Origin: Acanthamoeba sp. SK_2022b
Taxonomy: Eukaryota > Discosea > Longamoebia > Acanthamoebidae
NCBI GenBank assembly: GCA_027943245.1
Contig: JANDJZ010000022.1
Location: forward strand, 1-64,000
DNA length: 64,000 nt
Reading direction: 5' to 3'
Below the pieces are notes generated by a model. That model was not told the DNA's origin, ran no database searches, and worked only from the letters and a program-made list of their open reading frames with translations. Below are positions 47,288 to 59,234 of the stretch, in pieces. The translations under genes were made by a program, and so were the position numbers. Each line of letters begins with the position of its first letter. Position 1 is the stretch's first letter.

Positions 47288-47796
47288 TCACTTCCTCATG
47301 TTCTTGACCTTCTCCTCTGGCGAGCTGTTGTTCCGGGCCTTGGGCGGGCGCTTGTCAAAGTCCAGCGAGTTGCAGATGGTCCGCGCGCTCTCGCCTTCCT
47401 CGATCATCTCCTTGACGTCGGACCCGTAGTTCCTCATGAAGTAGTTGCACTGCACGAACGGCCTGGAGTGAGCCACGGGCAACATAGAAGCAGAAACGGA
47501 AGGGGTTCTGAGGAACGCACTCGGAGGGCGTCGCCCTCTTCGCCAAAGGTGGCGCAGATGCTCATGCGCGCCTTACGCTCTACCTCGGGGTTCTTGTGCT
47601 TCATCGCCTTCACAATCTTCATGCACACTGTCAAGAAGTGGTGAGTTCACCCAAGGGTCACTGGGAGGACACAGTTCCAGGGAGAAAAGGGCGGAGGGTT
47701 CACAGTACGGCCGAATCGGTCATCGGTGGGAAAGTGGTCGACGGTGCGTGTGCGCTCAGGCTCACGGCTATCGCGGGCGCTTCTTCGGTCGGACAT
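47288..47796 (-). CDS. Small four-cysteine protein of unknown function
   Basis: Exons 47796-47709, 47627-47521 and 47449-47288 join in phase to 118 residues. A charged N terminus (MSDRRSARDSREPERTRT) is followed by a helical core, CMKIVKAMKHKNPEVERKAR, then MSICATFGEEGDALRCNYFM and YGSDVKEMIEEGESARTICN, and a basic tail ending KVKNMRK. Four cysteines occur, in LCMK, ICAT, RCNY and TICN contexts. The spacing faintly recalls saposin-like or twin-cysteine helical folds, but no signal peptide is present and I cannot place it. It shares a 388-bp divergent promoter region with polyubiquitin. Confidence 0.55.
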
Positions 47797-48874
<1,078 letters not shown>

Positions 48875-48884
48875 ACACTGGCTC

Positions 48885-48890
48885 AATAAA
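48885..48890 (+). promoter_or_regulatory. Poly(A) signal AATAAA of polyubiquitin
   Basis: AATAAA lies 10 bp after the stop codon, in the 96-bp spacer before the convergent oxalyl-CoA synthetase-like stop. Confidence 0.55.
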
Positions 48891-48970
48891 TACACACACA
48901 CTTCTTTGTCAACAATCGTTCTTCGTTCGTGTAGAGCTTTGGGTGCTGCAGGCCAAGAGGTGCCGCTTCG

Positions 48971-51128
48971 TTACAGCTTGGCCTTCTTGGGCGCCTTGTC
49001 ATCCTTGAGGAAGTGGGTCGCAACGTGACGTCTCTGTATCTTGCCGGTGGCGGTGCGCGGCAGGTCCTTGGCGATGTAGAGGCGGCGCGGACACTTGAAG
49101 GCGGCCAGCTTGGCGTGACAGTGCTTGAGAAGGGCGTCCTCTACATCCTTGCCGCCATCGCGACCGCCCTTGAGCACGACCGCCGCTTCCACCTCTTCGC
49201 CGTACTTGTCGCTGGGCACGCCGAAGCTCACCGCCTCGCTCACGTCGGGATGCGACAGCAGGGCCGAGTCGATCTACCAAGCGTCAAGCGTCAACAATAA
49301 CAACAACTTGAACAGCACATAAGGGGGGGGGGGTTTACCTCAGAGGGAGCGATCTTCTCGCCACCGCGGTTGATGAGCTCCTTGATGCGTCCCGTCAGGA
49401 CCAGGAACTTGTCCTCGTCGAAGAAGCCCTGGTCGCCCGTGCGGAACCAGCCGCCCTCGTGGAACGCCGTCTTGTTGGCCTGCGGGTTGTTGTGGTAGCC
49501 CTTGGTCACCGTAGGTCCGCGCAGGCAGACCTCGCCCTTCCCGCCCTGCGTCATCTCCTTGCCGCTCTCATCCCGAATCGTCACCTCCACGCCTGGGCCG
49601 TCCCACCAGCATCACCATCACCATCACCATCACGTCATCATGTAAGTCAATGGCGAGCCCGGCCAGCGGCGAGAGCTCGTCAGGTGGGACAGGTCAGTCA
49701 CCGGTGCCCTGGCCGACGGAGCCGGGCTTCCTCTTGCCGGGCGGGAGCTGGTTCGAGGTCATCTGGTGCGAGTTCTCGGTCATGGCGTAGGCCTCGATCA
49801 CGGGCGCCTTGAAGCGCTCCTCCAACCGCTTGAACACGGCTGCAACCCCCCCCCGCACGCCCCGTTGCCTCGGGCCAGTGAGCTGGCGCTACACCCGAGG
49901 GAGGGAAAGGGGGGTGGCCGTACCGGGAGCGAGGGCCGACGAGCAGGAGCGAATGAAGCGGAGCTTGCCGGAGGTGGTGTAGTCCTTGTCGGCGCGGGCC
50001 AGCAGGATCTGGTGGATCGTGGGCACGGCCGAGTACCACGTGCAGTCGTTGGACAGGAAGTCGCGCCAGAACGTGGTGGCCGAGAACTTGCCCGGCTGGA
50101 TGACCACCGAGCCGCCGCTGTACAGAGTCGACAGCAGACATCTGTCGTTGTGTGTTGTTGTTGTGTTGGTGAGGCGACAAGCAGAAGAAGAAGGGGAGAG
50201 CCGAGGCCGCGCGAGTACCCGATGAGGCCGTGGACGTGGAACAGGGGCATGACGATCAGGGACCTGTCGTCGGGCGTGAGCCTGTAGTGGCGGCTGATGT
50301 TGCGCAGGTTGGTCACCAGGTTCCTGTGCGTTAGCGGCACGCCTGTGTTTGTGTATGGGAGGAGTGAGCGTCATGTGACGTTCGTCGATGACGAGGAGTG
50401 AGAGGAGAGATTTGGGGGGAGCGAACCCTTGGGCCTTCCGGTGGTGCCGCTGGTGTGGAGGAAGAGGGCGACGTCCTCGGGCTCGGGCGCGACGCGCAGC
50501 TCCGAGGCCGTAGACCGGCGGATGGCGGCGGGCTCGACCGGCTGAAGGCCCACGCGCACGGCGCCGGACGGGGAGGCGTCGGTCCACGTCTCCCACACGG
50601 GCACGCGCAGCTGCTGCGCTGCCTCTACCGCCACCGCGGCGCCGCCACGCGGCACGATCACAGCCTTGGCCTCGGTGTCCTCCAGGTAGAACTTGAACTC
50701 ATCCAGCTAAAGGAATAAAAATTCAAAAAAAAAATATTAGTTAAATGATACTTAGCAAACCGCATCTTTTTTAAAATAATGAAGAAGATATTAATCCAAA
50801 ATTGTGGATAATCTGTGGGTACCCTGTAGTCGGGGTTGAGGGGAGCGGCGATAGCGCGGAGGTTGGTGGTGGCGAGCCAGCACACGACGAACTCGAGGCC
50901 GTTGGGCAGCACCATAGCCACCACGTCGCCTCGGCCGAGGCCGCCTGCGCTGAGAGAGTCCCGGGTGCGGGCGACCTCGTGGGCCAGCTGCTCGTAGGTC
51001 AGGCTGGCGGCCGAGGTCTGCTGTTGCTGCGGGGGCAACACCACCGCCGTGCGGCCCGCGTGGGATGGGTGGAGCACATCCACAAGAGTGTCCGTGTAGC
51101 CAGTGTTGTTTCGTGTGCAGGCCGCCAT
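48971..51128 (-). CDS. Acyl-CoA synthetase of the oxalyl-CoA synthetase (AAE3/Pcs60) type, peroxisomal
   Basis: Multi-exon gene from ATG 51128 ([20 protein letters not shown]) to TAA 48971-48973. ANL-superfamily motifs in order: [20 protein letters not shown], the P-loop [114 protein letters not shown] and the catalytic-lysine [21 protein letters not shown] and the GGEKI hinge fit plant AAE3 and yeast Pcs60, which make oxalyl-CoA from oxalate, ATP and CoA. The C-terminal tripeptide AKL is a peroxisomal PTS1 variant. Substrate specificity is inferred. Confidence 0.88.
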
Positions 51129-51478
51129 CTTCCTGTCTCGGAGGTTTGGTTGTATGTATTTATCAGAAGCTGCTATGGACAAAGCCAAGCGCCTTGAAAA
51201 ATGCCTATGGCGCCTGCATTGCTGGTTGGTTGGAGCAAGACTGAGTGTGAGAACTTCTTCTCTTGTACATGTCTTGGCATGTATGTGCAATCAAGGGCTA
51301 CGTCTAAGGTGCATTCATATCTGAGAGCCTATTCAAAGCCTCAAACAGGAGTGCCATTCCCAGGGGTAGGCTGCTGCCTAGGCAGAGCATTTTCTCTGAC
51401 CCAGGAAAAGAAAAGGGGTGGAAAAGTCTGGGGACAGGTTGCAAAGCGAGGTTGCGGGACAAGCAGCAGTAGCTAAAC
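51129..51478. promoter_or_regulatory. Divergent promoter region, acyl-CoA synthetase / RS-Hub1
   Basis: 350 bp between divergent ATGs. No exon or defined element was recognised. Confidence 0.35.
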
Positions 51479-52351
51479 ATGTCGGATCGAAGAGACAGGG
51501 ATCACGACAGAGACGAGCGCGACTCGGAGAGACGAAGGCGCCATAGGGACGACTCGCCAGACCGACGCCGCAGCAGGCGTAGCGACGACGACGAAGAAGA
51601 AGACAGAAGACGCAGCCGACGTGATCGCGACAGCAGCCGAGACAAGAGAAGCCGCGAAGACAGCGACAGAGATTCACGTAGACGATCCAGCAGAAGAGGA
51701 GATGACGACGATGGCGAGGACAGAGACAGAAAGAGATCTCGAAGGGACCGAGAAATCGAAGAAGAAACTGAAAGATTGAAGGCCGAACGGCTGCGCAAGG
51801 AAAAGGAGGCCAAGCTCAAGGAATTGGAGAGCAAGCTGGCAGCAAAGCTGGAGGAGGAGAAGAAGATGAAGGAGCTCTCAAAGATTACAACCTACCAAGG
51901 GCAGGGCACACAGATGGGAGGAACCAACACTGGCAACCGGGGACAAATGATAGAAATCACGCTTAACGATCGTCTCGGTAAGAAGGTCCGCGTCAAAGCA
52001 CAGTACGTACCACACCACCTCCATTTTATTTTTATTTTTAAATCGTCATCTAATATTTATTTGTCTTTATTATTTTCTGTAGCTCGAACGATACCGTGGG
52101 GCAGCTGAAGAGGATGGTCGCAGCACAGACCGGCACCAAGGCAGAGAAGATCCGCATTCAGAAGTGGTATGCGACTCCCTCCCTCTGTGTGCAGTGCGAC
52201 GTTGTGTGCATTCCCTGCGTTTGGGTTCCTGTGCTCACCATTGCCTTTTCTCTCGCTCGCCTGCAATAGGTACACTATCTACAAGGACAACATCACCTTG
52301 GCGGACTACGAGGTCCGAGATGGCATGAACCTCGAGCTGTACTACTACTAG
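51479..52351 (+). CDS. UBL5: Hub1/UBL5 ubiquitin-like protein with an N-terminal arginine-serine/acidic domain
   Basis: Exons 51479-52002, 52083-52166 and 52270-52351 join in phase to 229 residues. Residues 1-115 or so are an alternating R/S/D/E region (repeated [24 protein letters not shown]), followed by a predicted coiled coil ([32 protein letters not shown]). The C-terminal 73 residues are Hub1: [56 protein letters not shown] and [10 protein letters not shown]. The tyrosine end replaces the diglycine of ubiquitin, as in all Hub1 proteins. Hub1 binds HIND motifs in spliceosomal proteins such as Snu66 and affects 5' splice-site choice. Hub1 is normally a 73-residue stand-alone protein, so the RS extension is the odd feature. 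The reading frame is continuous within exon 1 through the join. Confidence 0.92.
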
Positions 52352-52514
52352 CGCTTCAACCCCGGTTCTCCCTTCTCACCCCCAAAACGCCAAGACATAA
52401 GTGTCCCCGACAAGGTTTGCAACAAGCATCGCCTGGACCGGTCTTTTTATTTTAATTAATAATTTATATGTGAAGCTTATATTTTATTTTATTTTTGAGA
52501 GCCGCGTTTCGATG

Positions 52515-54532
52515 TCACCAGCCACGCCTGTCGCTGCCTCGCACGCGCGGCGGAGGTCCGCCTCGCGAGCCGCCTCCTCCGCCTCCCCCTCCGCCACGAT
52601 TGCGGTAGCCTCCGGGAGGCGGTGTGGGCAACAGTCCCGGCCCGGGCCTCATCATGTGCGGCGGAAACGGTGGGATGCCCAGCTGGGACTGTGTGTCGTG
52701 TCGTGTCGCGAACACACGCGCGCGGTTAAGAAGAGAGCGAAGGAGGCGAGGAGGCGAGCGATGCAGCAGGGCCGCGTACCTGGAGCGCGAGCTGGGCGGG
52801 GATCATGCCGAGCGGGATGCCGTGCGGCAGCGCCATGTGCGCTGGAATGTGGACGGGCATCTGCGAGAAGTGGCTGCCTGCTTTGGACCGCGACATCGTG
52901 CGGGGGAGGTGAGCAACACGCACGCAGCGCGCCACAGCCACCGCGGAGAGATGGGGGGGAGTACTGAAGGGAAACATCGCGGTGGCCGGCGGGCCCCCGC
53001 TGCCGTGCCGTCGTGGCTGAGCCACACACAAAGCGCGGAAGGGTAAGCACACACGTGGACTTGGACACAAACGCGCGCGCGCACACACACACACGTACCG
53101 GGGCGTGTGCGGGGTGCTGCGGCATGGGCCCGCCGCCCGAGGTCGGCGGCGATGGCGGAGGGCCTCTGTCCGACGGCAGCTTGCCGCTCTGCGCAACCAA
53201 AGGCATTCTCGGTCAACACGCGTTCGAGAGAGAGAGAGAGAGAGAGCGAAAGCGCGTACGATGGATGGTGAGTTGTAGGAGGAGAGCGGGGGCGCACGCC
53301 GCTTGCGGCTGTCGCGCGAGCCGCCGCTGCTCGGGTGGAGCGGCGAGTGGTTGGGCGAGTGCTGCGAGTGGGAGGGCGAGAGCGGCGACCGCGGCGCCAT
53401 GGGCGGGTGCGACATCGACAGGTGCGGTGGGTAGCCGCCGCCTCCACGCGACCCCAGCCCACCGCTTCCGCTGCCGTGATAACCGCCACCCGCCGAGGAG
53501 GACAAGCCCCCACCTGCGCGCCCACGCCACACTCAACGTCAGGAAAGGCCGAGGCCCGCCGATCAATCGGTGGCTGCGCTGGCGCACCTCCGCCGCCCCC
53601 GGGGCTCATGCCCATCCGGCCGTACTCGCGCTGTGGTGGGTACATGTAGCCGTGGGGCTCGCCGTACTGCGGCCGCGGGCCCTGCGCGCCGCCTGCGCTT
53701 TCAGGCCCGTGTGTGGCGAGGGTGAGAGGCAACGACTACGGGGGACAACAAGCAGATGCTATACTACGGGAGCGTGCGGACCTCCTTCGTTTGGTGGCTC
53801 CTTGCCCGAGTCTCGCAGCGCCTTGACCTGCATGAGGCGGCGCGCCTCCTCCGCCCGGCGCTGCTCCTCGATGCGGTTGCGCTCCTCCTCGGCCAGCTTC
53901 TTGCGCTTCTTCTCGTCGACGAAGAGGACCTGCTTGAGGAGCAGGAAGAGCTTGTGCTTCTGCTCGCCCAGCACGTCCAGCTTCCGCTCGAGCTCGGCGA
54001 TCTTGGCCTGCCGCTCTTCCTCGTCCTGTATCCTCGCTGCGATGTTCGCCGCCATCGCGCTCGCCGAAGTAGCAGAGGCAGACGATGTCCCATTCTTTCC
54101 GTCATCGTCTGATCCACCTTCGCTCGCCCCTTGTGGTGCCGTGGTAGTGGCTGTGTCCCCAGCAGATGGTGCCGCAACGATTGGTGTAGTGATGCTTGCG
54201 GGTTGTGTAGTTGATTCGTCAGAGGATGCGGTTTTAGCGATTGATGTGGCAGGTGTAGTTGATTCACCTTCAACAACAGCTATGTCCATACCGCCCTCTT
54301 CAGTCTTGATCGCATTCTCGCCTGCCGTTGAGGCTGTGATTTCGCCTCCTGCTCCTTCACCAGAGGCTGTCGGGACGTCTTTGCGTTTGGTCTCCTCCTC
54401 CAGCGCGAGCTTCCACTGAAGCAGCTTTTCCTTCTCATCGCGCAGCCTCCGCACAATCGCCTTTTTGATCCCCCGCGTCTTGCTCCTGGGCAGGGGCCGG
54501 GGGGCCTTCAACGTCCACCTTCGCCTTGCCAT
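52515..54532 (-). CDS. GPS2-like corepressor subunit
   Basis: Multi-exon gene from ATG 54532 (MARRRWTLKAPRPLPRSKTR) to TGA 52515-52517. The diagnostic part is the coiled coil AKIAELERKLDVLGEQKHKL-FLLLKQVLFVDEKKRKK, which aligns with human GPS2 (ILKLEEKLLALQEEKHQLFLQLKKVLHEEEKRRRK). It is preceded by a charged helix (LRDEKEKLLQWKLALEEETK) and a Ser/Thr/Ala-rich linker. It is followed by long proline/glycine/histidine-rich low-complexity exons ending in a glycine/arginine tail (SRGGPPPRVRGSDRRGW). In animals GPS2 joins the NCoR/SMRT-HDAC3-TBL1 complex through this coiled coil. Nuclear action is inferred, and the low-complexity C-terminal part cannot be aligned. Confidence 0.75.
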
Positions 54533-54661
54533 CTGTGTTCACCAATCCCCACCTTCTCTCCTCTCCCTTCCACCCTGGTCTATTTTGAGATTAAATCAAA
54601 GAGAACGATTTCGCACCAAAAACAAACAAAAATCAAAAATAAACAAACGGCTGCTGCTGGC

Positions 54662-57600
54662 TCAGACACCGTAGGGCGCCACTTGGGCAGGCTCATCAGC
54701 CTCGAACACACACGGCTCGGCGGGGACAACGCGAAGTGGGTCCGATTCGTCCACCACCAGGACGCCATTTGCATTGGAGTAGGCGCGAACGCCGTCGCGT
54801 AGTGAGCTGGTCGGGTCGCGGTCGAAGTAGTTGTAGGGGTGCAGGACGAAGCTGGCGTGGCTGGTCGGCGTGACCGTCACGGGGATGTCCTCAGTGTGCG
54901 GCAGGTGGGTGACGCCAATGTTAACGTAGGCCACCAGGTCCTCCTGCTCGAGATTGTCCGCGTCCGCAAGCCACCTGTCCAAGCTCCTACACGGCAGTCG
55001 CACTCACACTGTCACTACAGCCGTCCTGACATCAAGTAGTGTGGATATTGTCGTGCCTTCTTCCGCTAATGTCCGAGTCGAAGGGACGAGCCTGAGCGTA
55101 GACGTTGTTGGGGGAGGGTTCCTCCTCCTTGCGCTGAACCACAGAGAGGTAGTAGTTGGCCCATGAGGCCGACTCGCCCAAGGAGCCCTGGTACAAGTTC
55201 TTCACGAACGAGGTCGAGTGGAGCCTGTAGGCCCGCTCCACTCCATAGCTGTTTCCGAAGTCACACCATCAGAGTTCTACTCTATAGAGCCTTGGGTTGA
55301 GAGGGCACCTGTTCTGCTGATGGTTGTTGGTGAACGCGAAGCTGAGCGGGTTGTTGAAGTCTGGGATGAAGGTGGACTCGCTCTCGTCGCGCACGTAATG
55401 GTTGACGGGCAGCGGCCTGTTCATGGGTGAGTCGTACCACGGCGCGTCGTAGGTGGTGCTCTGAAAGCTGGTCACGCGCAAGGTGTTGGCCGTGCCGAGC
55501 ACATCGACGTCGACCTTGTAGCAGAACATGTGTTGATGCAAGGTTCCGCACGAATGGGGCCCCACCCTGTGCTCCACACACCGCCCATGCAGCACAATCC
55601 GGTCAGACTCCGCGATAGCCCCAGACTTTCGAGACCACTCGCGCACCTGGAGCTGCCGTAATTGACTTCCTCCGGAGTGTAGAAGGTGCCCTGCAGGTAA
55701 CCAGAGGCCGACACGTGGGCCTCCACCGCTCCAGTGGGGTAAAACATATAGTCCTACACCGTGGTAGATTACATCATTAGTTGTAGGTTGTAGGCCTACC
55801 ACCAGGGAAACCACAGGGAGTTACCAAGATGTAGTCGTAGTTGTAGTCGGTGGAGGTGTGGCGGAAGACTAGGGCGCGCGACTGTTTCCCTGAGTAGGAA
55901 TCTGGGGGGGGGGGCGGCGAGTGAGCTCAGTTGGAACATCCCCAATCACTAGGCAAGTGTACCAGTTAGCGATTCGTAGTGACGCGCGACTGCCTTGCCG
56001 ATGTCCTGCTCGAACACGCAAACGGCATTCTTGTGGACCGTAGGCTCGCCGTTGTCGTAGTACATAACCGTGTCGAGGAACACGGCCGTGTCGGGGCAGT
56101 CAATGCCGGGCTTCATTGGCAACACAGAGTCGCCGAATCCCCATGCCGAATCAAAGTAGAGCGAAGTCACCTGGGCATCGTTCCATCACGCGCGCCAGCG
56201 TCAGTCGCGCGCCAGCGTCGCTCGATTAGTTGGGAGCAAGGAGAGATGACGGGCGGCACCTGCGTTGGAGAGAGGCCGCTGTAGGGCACGAAGATCTCCT
56301 GGGTGCCCATCTCGTAGACTATGCGATCGCCTCGGAATCGGATATCCCACAGGGCCGCACCTTTGAAAGACCAGTCGTGAGGCGTTCGTTGCACCCAAGC
56401 ACGGATAGGAGTTGCAACCGCAACGAAACCACGGGGCTGATTGCTAGGGCGATACCTGTCAAGGGACTCATACTCCAATCGAACTGCCAGCCGAGATACT
56501 CGACGTGCGTGCTGTTGGTGATTTGGAACCTGCTGCCTGCAGGGTTGAAGTGCTCGGGACCAGGGATGTCATCTCCGGGAAGCACGGAACCTTGCCTGCT
56601 CATTCAGCATTTGATGAACAGGAGAGAGAGAGAGAGAGAGCGCGCGAATTGAAAGAGTCACTTTAAGCCCCAGCATAAGAAAGATCGAAAGTGGTTGCGG
56701 CTCACCTGGCGAAGGTTGACCACGCTGGGTCCAGCGTTATGTTGATCTTGTCGACAGAGCCATTGTTGTAAGCGTCGATAAACTCGTCGACTGATGTGAA
56801 CTCTTGGTCATTGTACAGCAGCATGAGCAGCTTGAAGTCGCTCGGATTCGTGCTGTTGTGCAGCACAAGCGTTTCCAAACCGATCGTCTGCGACATTCAT
56901 CAGTGATTAGTAACGGTGCGTCGAATTAGGTTCCAAACAATTGACACACAGACTTGTTACCTGAATCCAGAGTCCCTCTACATCATAGATCCAGAAGAAC
57001 CACGTCTTCCTGGTGTTGGGGTCGGTTGTGGTAGAGCGGGGCGCAGAGTCCTCGTAGTTGAGGCAGTTCTCTAACGAGCACTTGGGTGAGGCAACGACCT
57101 ACTTAGGGCTGTGGAATGTGTGTACCTTCGCAATTTGTGTAAGTGGCACCGAAGCTCTCCTGCAAGATGGAGCTGATCTGTTCGGCAAAGGGCTGAATCA
57201 CCGCCGCGTCAATGGCGTCGTATTCGATTGAATCGGGAATGCGTGAGTTAAACGGCAGGTCGCCATCACCAGGGTAGGTCAGTCTGTCCCACCGCGTGGC
57301 AGTCGTCGCCTCTGAAGTGGGCAGCGGTCCCACCTACACGCATGTCCCCTCCGCGTTTGGTGAGCGTGAGCGTATCCGCACTGGGTAGGAGCACGAGCTG
57401 CACCTTCAACTCCTGAACCTCTTGGTCACGGCACATGTACAGGACGACGCGCGCGTAGCGATCCGGCCTGGGCCCGTCCGAATCGAGGTAGGCCAGTGCG
57501 TCGGCCTTGACCGGTGGCAAGGTATCGATGAGGAAGATGTAATTGTCTGACAGAGTCGCTTGGGCGTGGGGCACTAGGTTGAGAGATTCCTGGGACAGGA

Positions 57601-57914
57601 GCCACTCCTCGACGTCGTGAAGCTCCTCCGCCGAGAGAGAGGCGAAGATGGACTCCTGTGAGGTGGACTGGAAAGGGGAGCGCGTCGCGCAGGTCGAGGG
57701 ACACTGTTCGCAGGCAGGGCACGTCTTGGCCACGGCTGAAGGGAAACGAGAATGAGCGTTGGAACGAAGAGGAGAGGCGAACGAAGAAAACACATGTTCA
57801 CGTACGAATCAACCCATTGAAGTTGAAGTTGATAGCAGTGTCGGCGCCGTGGGCGGCGGAGGCCAAAAAGACCGCAAGCACGCTGGCTAGAAACACAAGC
57901 CTCGCCTGGTACAT
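54662..57914 (-). CDS. Copper amine oxidase (AOC/VAP-1 type), secreted or membrane-anchored
   Basis: Multi-exon gene from ATG 57914 (MYQARLVFLASVLAVFLASA, signal peptide) to TGA 54662-54664. N-terminal domain: LSAEELHDVEEWLLSQ, DNYIFLIDTLPPVKADALAY, RYARVVLYMC. Catalytic domain: HKNAVCVFEQDIG; TSTDYNYDYI, whose Asn-Tyr-Asp marks the tyrosine converted to topaquinone; LHQHMFCYKVDVDV with the HxH copper ligands; VVQRKEEEPSP; and GVTHLPHTEDIPVT with the third copper histidine. PYNYFDRDP lies near the end. It oxidatively deaminates primary amines to aldehydes, releasing ammonia and H2O2, probably in an endolysosomal or extracellular compartment given the signal peptide. All ligands and the cofactor tyrosine are kept. 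Confidence 0.93.
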
Positions 57915-58371
57915 CGACTCAACTTACAGGGAACCATAGCGGACGACCTTGCTTTGCCCACCGTCGCCCCGTCGCGCTATTTTCTATTATTTTAGAAAAA
58001 GTCCAAAATAAGTCAAAACATCCATTTAAGCGTATAGTCCGGTCTCCGTTTTGTGCTTCGGTTCTATGTTCCAGCCAGTGGGGATATAGCAAAATAGGCC
58101 TGTTGGAGGTAATATGCGCTCCAGGTAACTTGGATTCCTCAAAGCGCCTGGCTGCTGTGGTCAGTAAATCCTCCTCTCCTTGATGTGATAATGTTAGCGA
58201 GAAGAGAGAAAACAACCAGGTAGCCAGATGCACAAACCGCCAGAAAGAAGATAGGCCAGTGTGGCATTATGGGAGAAGTAGACTGGACTCATTAGCCAAC
58301 CATTGAATCGTTGACCAAAATGACCGCAAGGGCAGGATCAAGCTCTCCTACAGCAATCACAAGATACGTGG
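57915..58371. other. Intergenic stretch, amine oxidase promoter side
   Basis: 457 bp between the amine oxidase ATG and the stop of the next minus-strand gene. No exon was recognised. Confidence 0.35.
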
Positions 58372-59064
58372 CTAGTTCTTGGCAGACAAGACCTTCTGGA
58401 GGTTGATGAAGGCGCCCTTGAAGACGCCCTGTTCAACGAACTGCAGCACGGCCTCCACTGTCTTCTCTTCGCCGTCGAATTCAGCACTCCTGTGGGCCCG
58501 CCACAGTGAATAGACGACCATCAAAACCGACGAGCTACAGATGAAGGAGGAGAGAGGAACCATTCGGCGAAGGTTGTGTTCCTCTCGGTCACTCGCTTGA
58601 ACGACAGGCGCGCGTGGTAGTTGGTGCAGACGCCAGGGAACAAGCCCTCGTCCTTGGGGATGGTGTAGGTGTAGAAGTGCTCCTAAAACCACAACGGGGT
58701 CAGTGTGCAGTGGCGGCCAATGACTGAGAGTATAAGGTGGGCGACATGTACGTGAGAGGAATAGCCAGTGAGGGTTTCCACCAGCGTCTTGCCTTCAGGC
58801 AAAGAGATCAATCTGTCCTTACCCACCACGTTTTCCTCCTTCGTGTACCTCTCGTCTGTATTGGCACATACGCCCGGGTCCCATGAGGTCTCTGCACAAT
58901 GAAGATGATCCAAAAGGGGTACCTGCGTGGCGGCTTGTCAGGCCCCCCCACGATAGGTCGACGAACTGGCCCACCACTCGCCACACGTCCTCGAGCGGGG
59001 CCTCTATGACCGTGCTCACGTAGGCCTTGCCCTTGTGCCCTGACTTCTTTGCCTCACTCGCCAT
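58372..59064 (-). CDS. SRPBCC-fold (polyketide cyclase/Bet v1-like) protein, copy 1
   Basis: ATG 59064 (MASEAKKSGHKGKAYVSTVI) to TAG 58372-58374 (...LQKVLSAKN), several exons. VSTVIEAPLEDVWRVVGQFV is the typical SRPBCC start, with a first strand and helix. RLISLPEGKTLVETLTGYSS is the central strand pair, then EHFYTYTIPKDEGLFPG, YHARLSFKRVTERNTTFAEW and SAEFDGEEKTVEAVLQFVE, the C-terminal helix. Such proteins form a hydrophobic ligand cavity. The ligand here is unknown. Copy 2 lies 170 bp upstream on the same strand with matching motifs and splice positions. Confidence 0.75.
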
Positions 59065-59234
59065 GGTTAGGCCACTCTGGCGGTGTGCTGTTGTGGTGAA
59101 GATGCGACCGTCACCTCGTGGCGGCGCTTGGTTCCGGTCCAAAGAAGGTAAGCGAGAAACGGGGAGAAATGGGCAAGAAAAAGATGCGGGAAAGCGATTT
59201 GAGGGCCTGTATTGGCATGCCCAGAGGGCGAAGG

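Noticed and set aside
53013..54419. 468-codon plus-strand frame
   Set aside because: Antisense of the GPS2-like gene; rich in serine/arginine only because the sense strand is Gly/Pro/Ala-rich.
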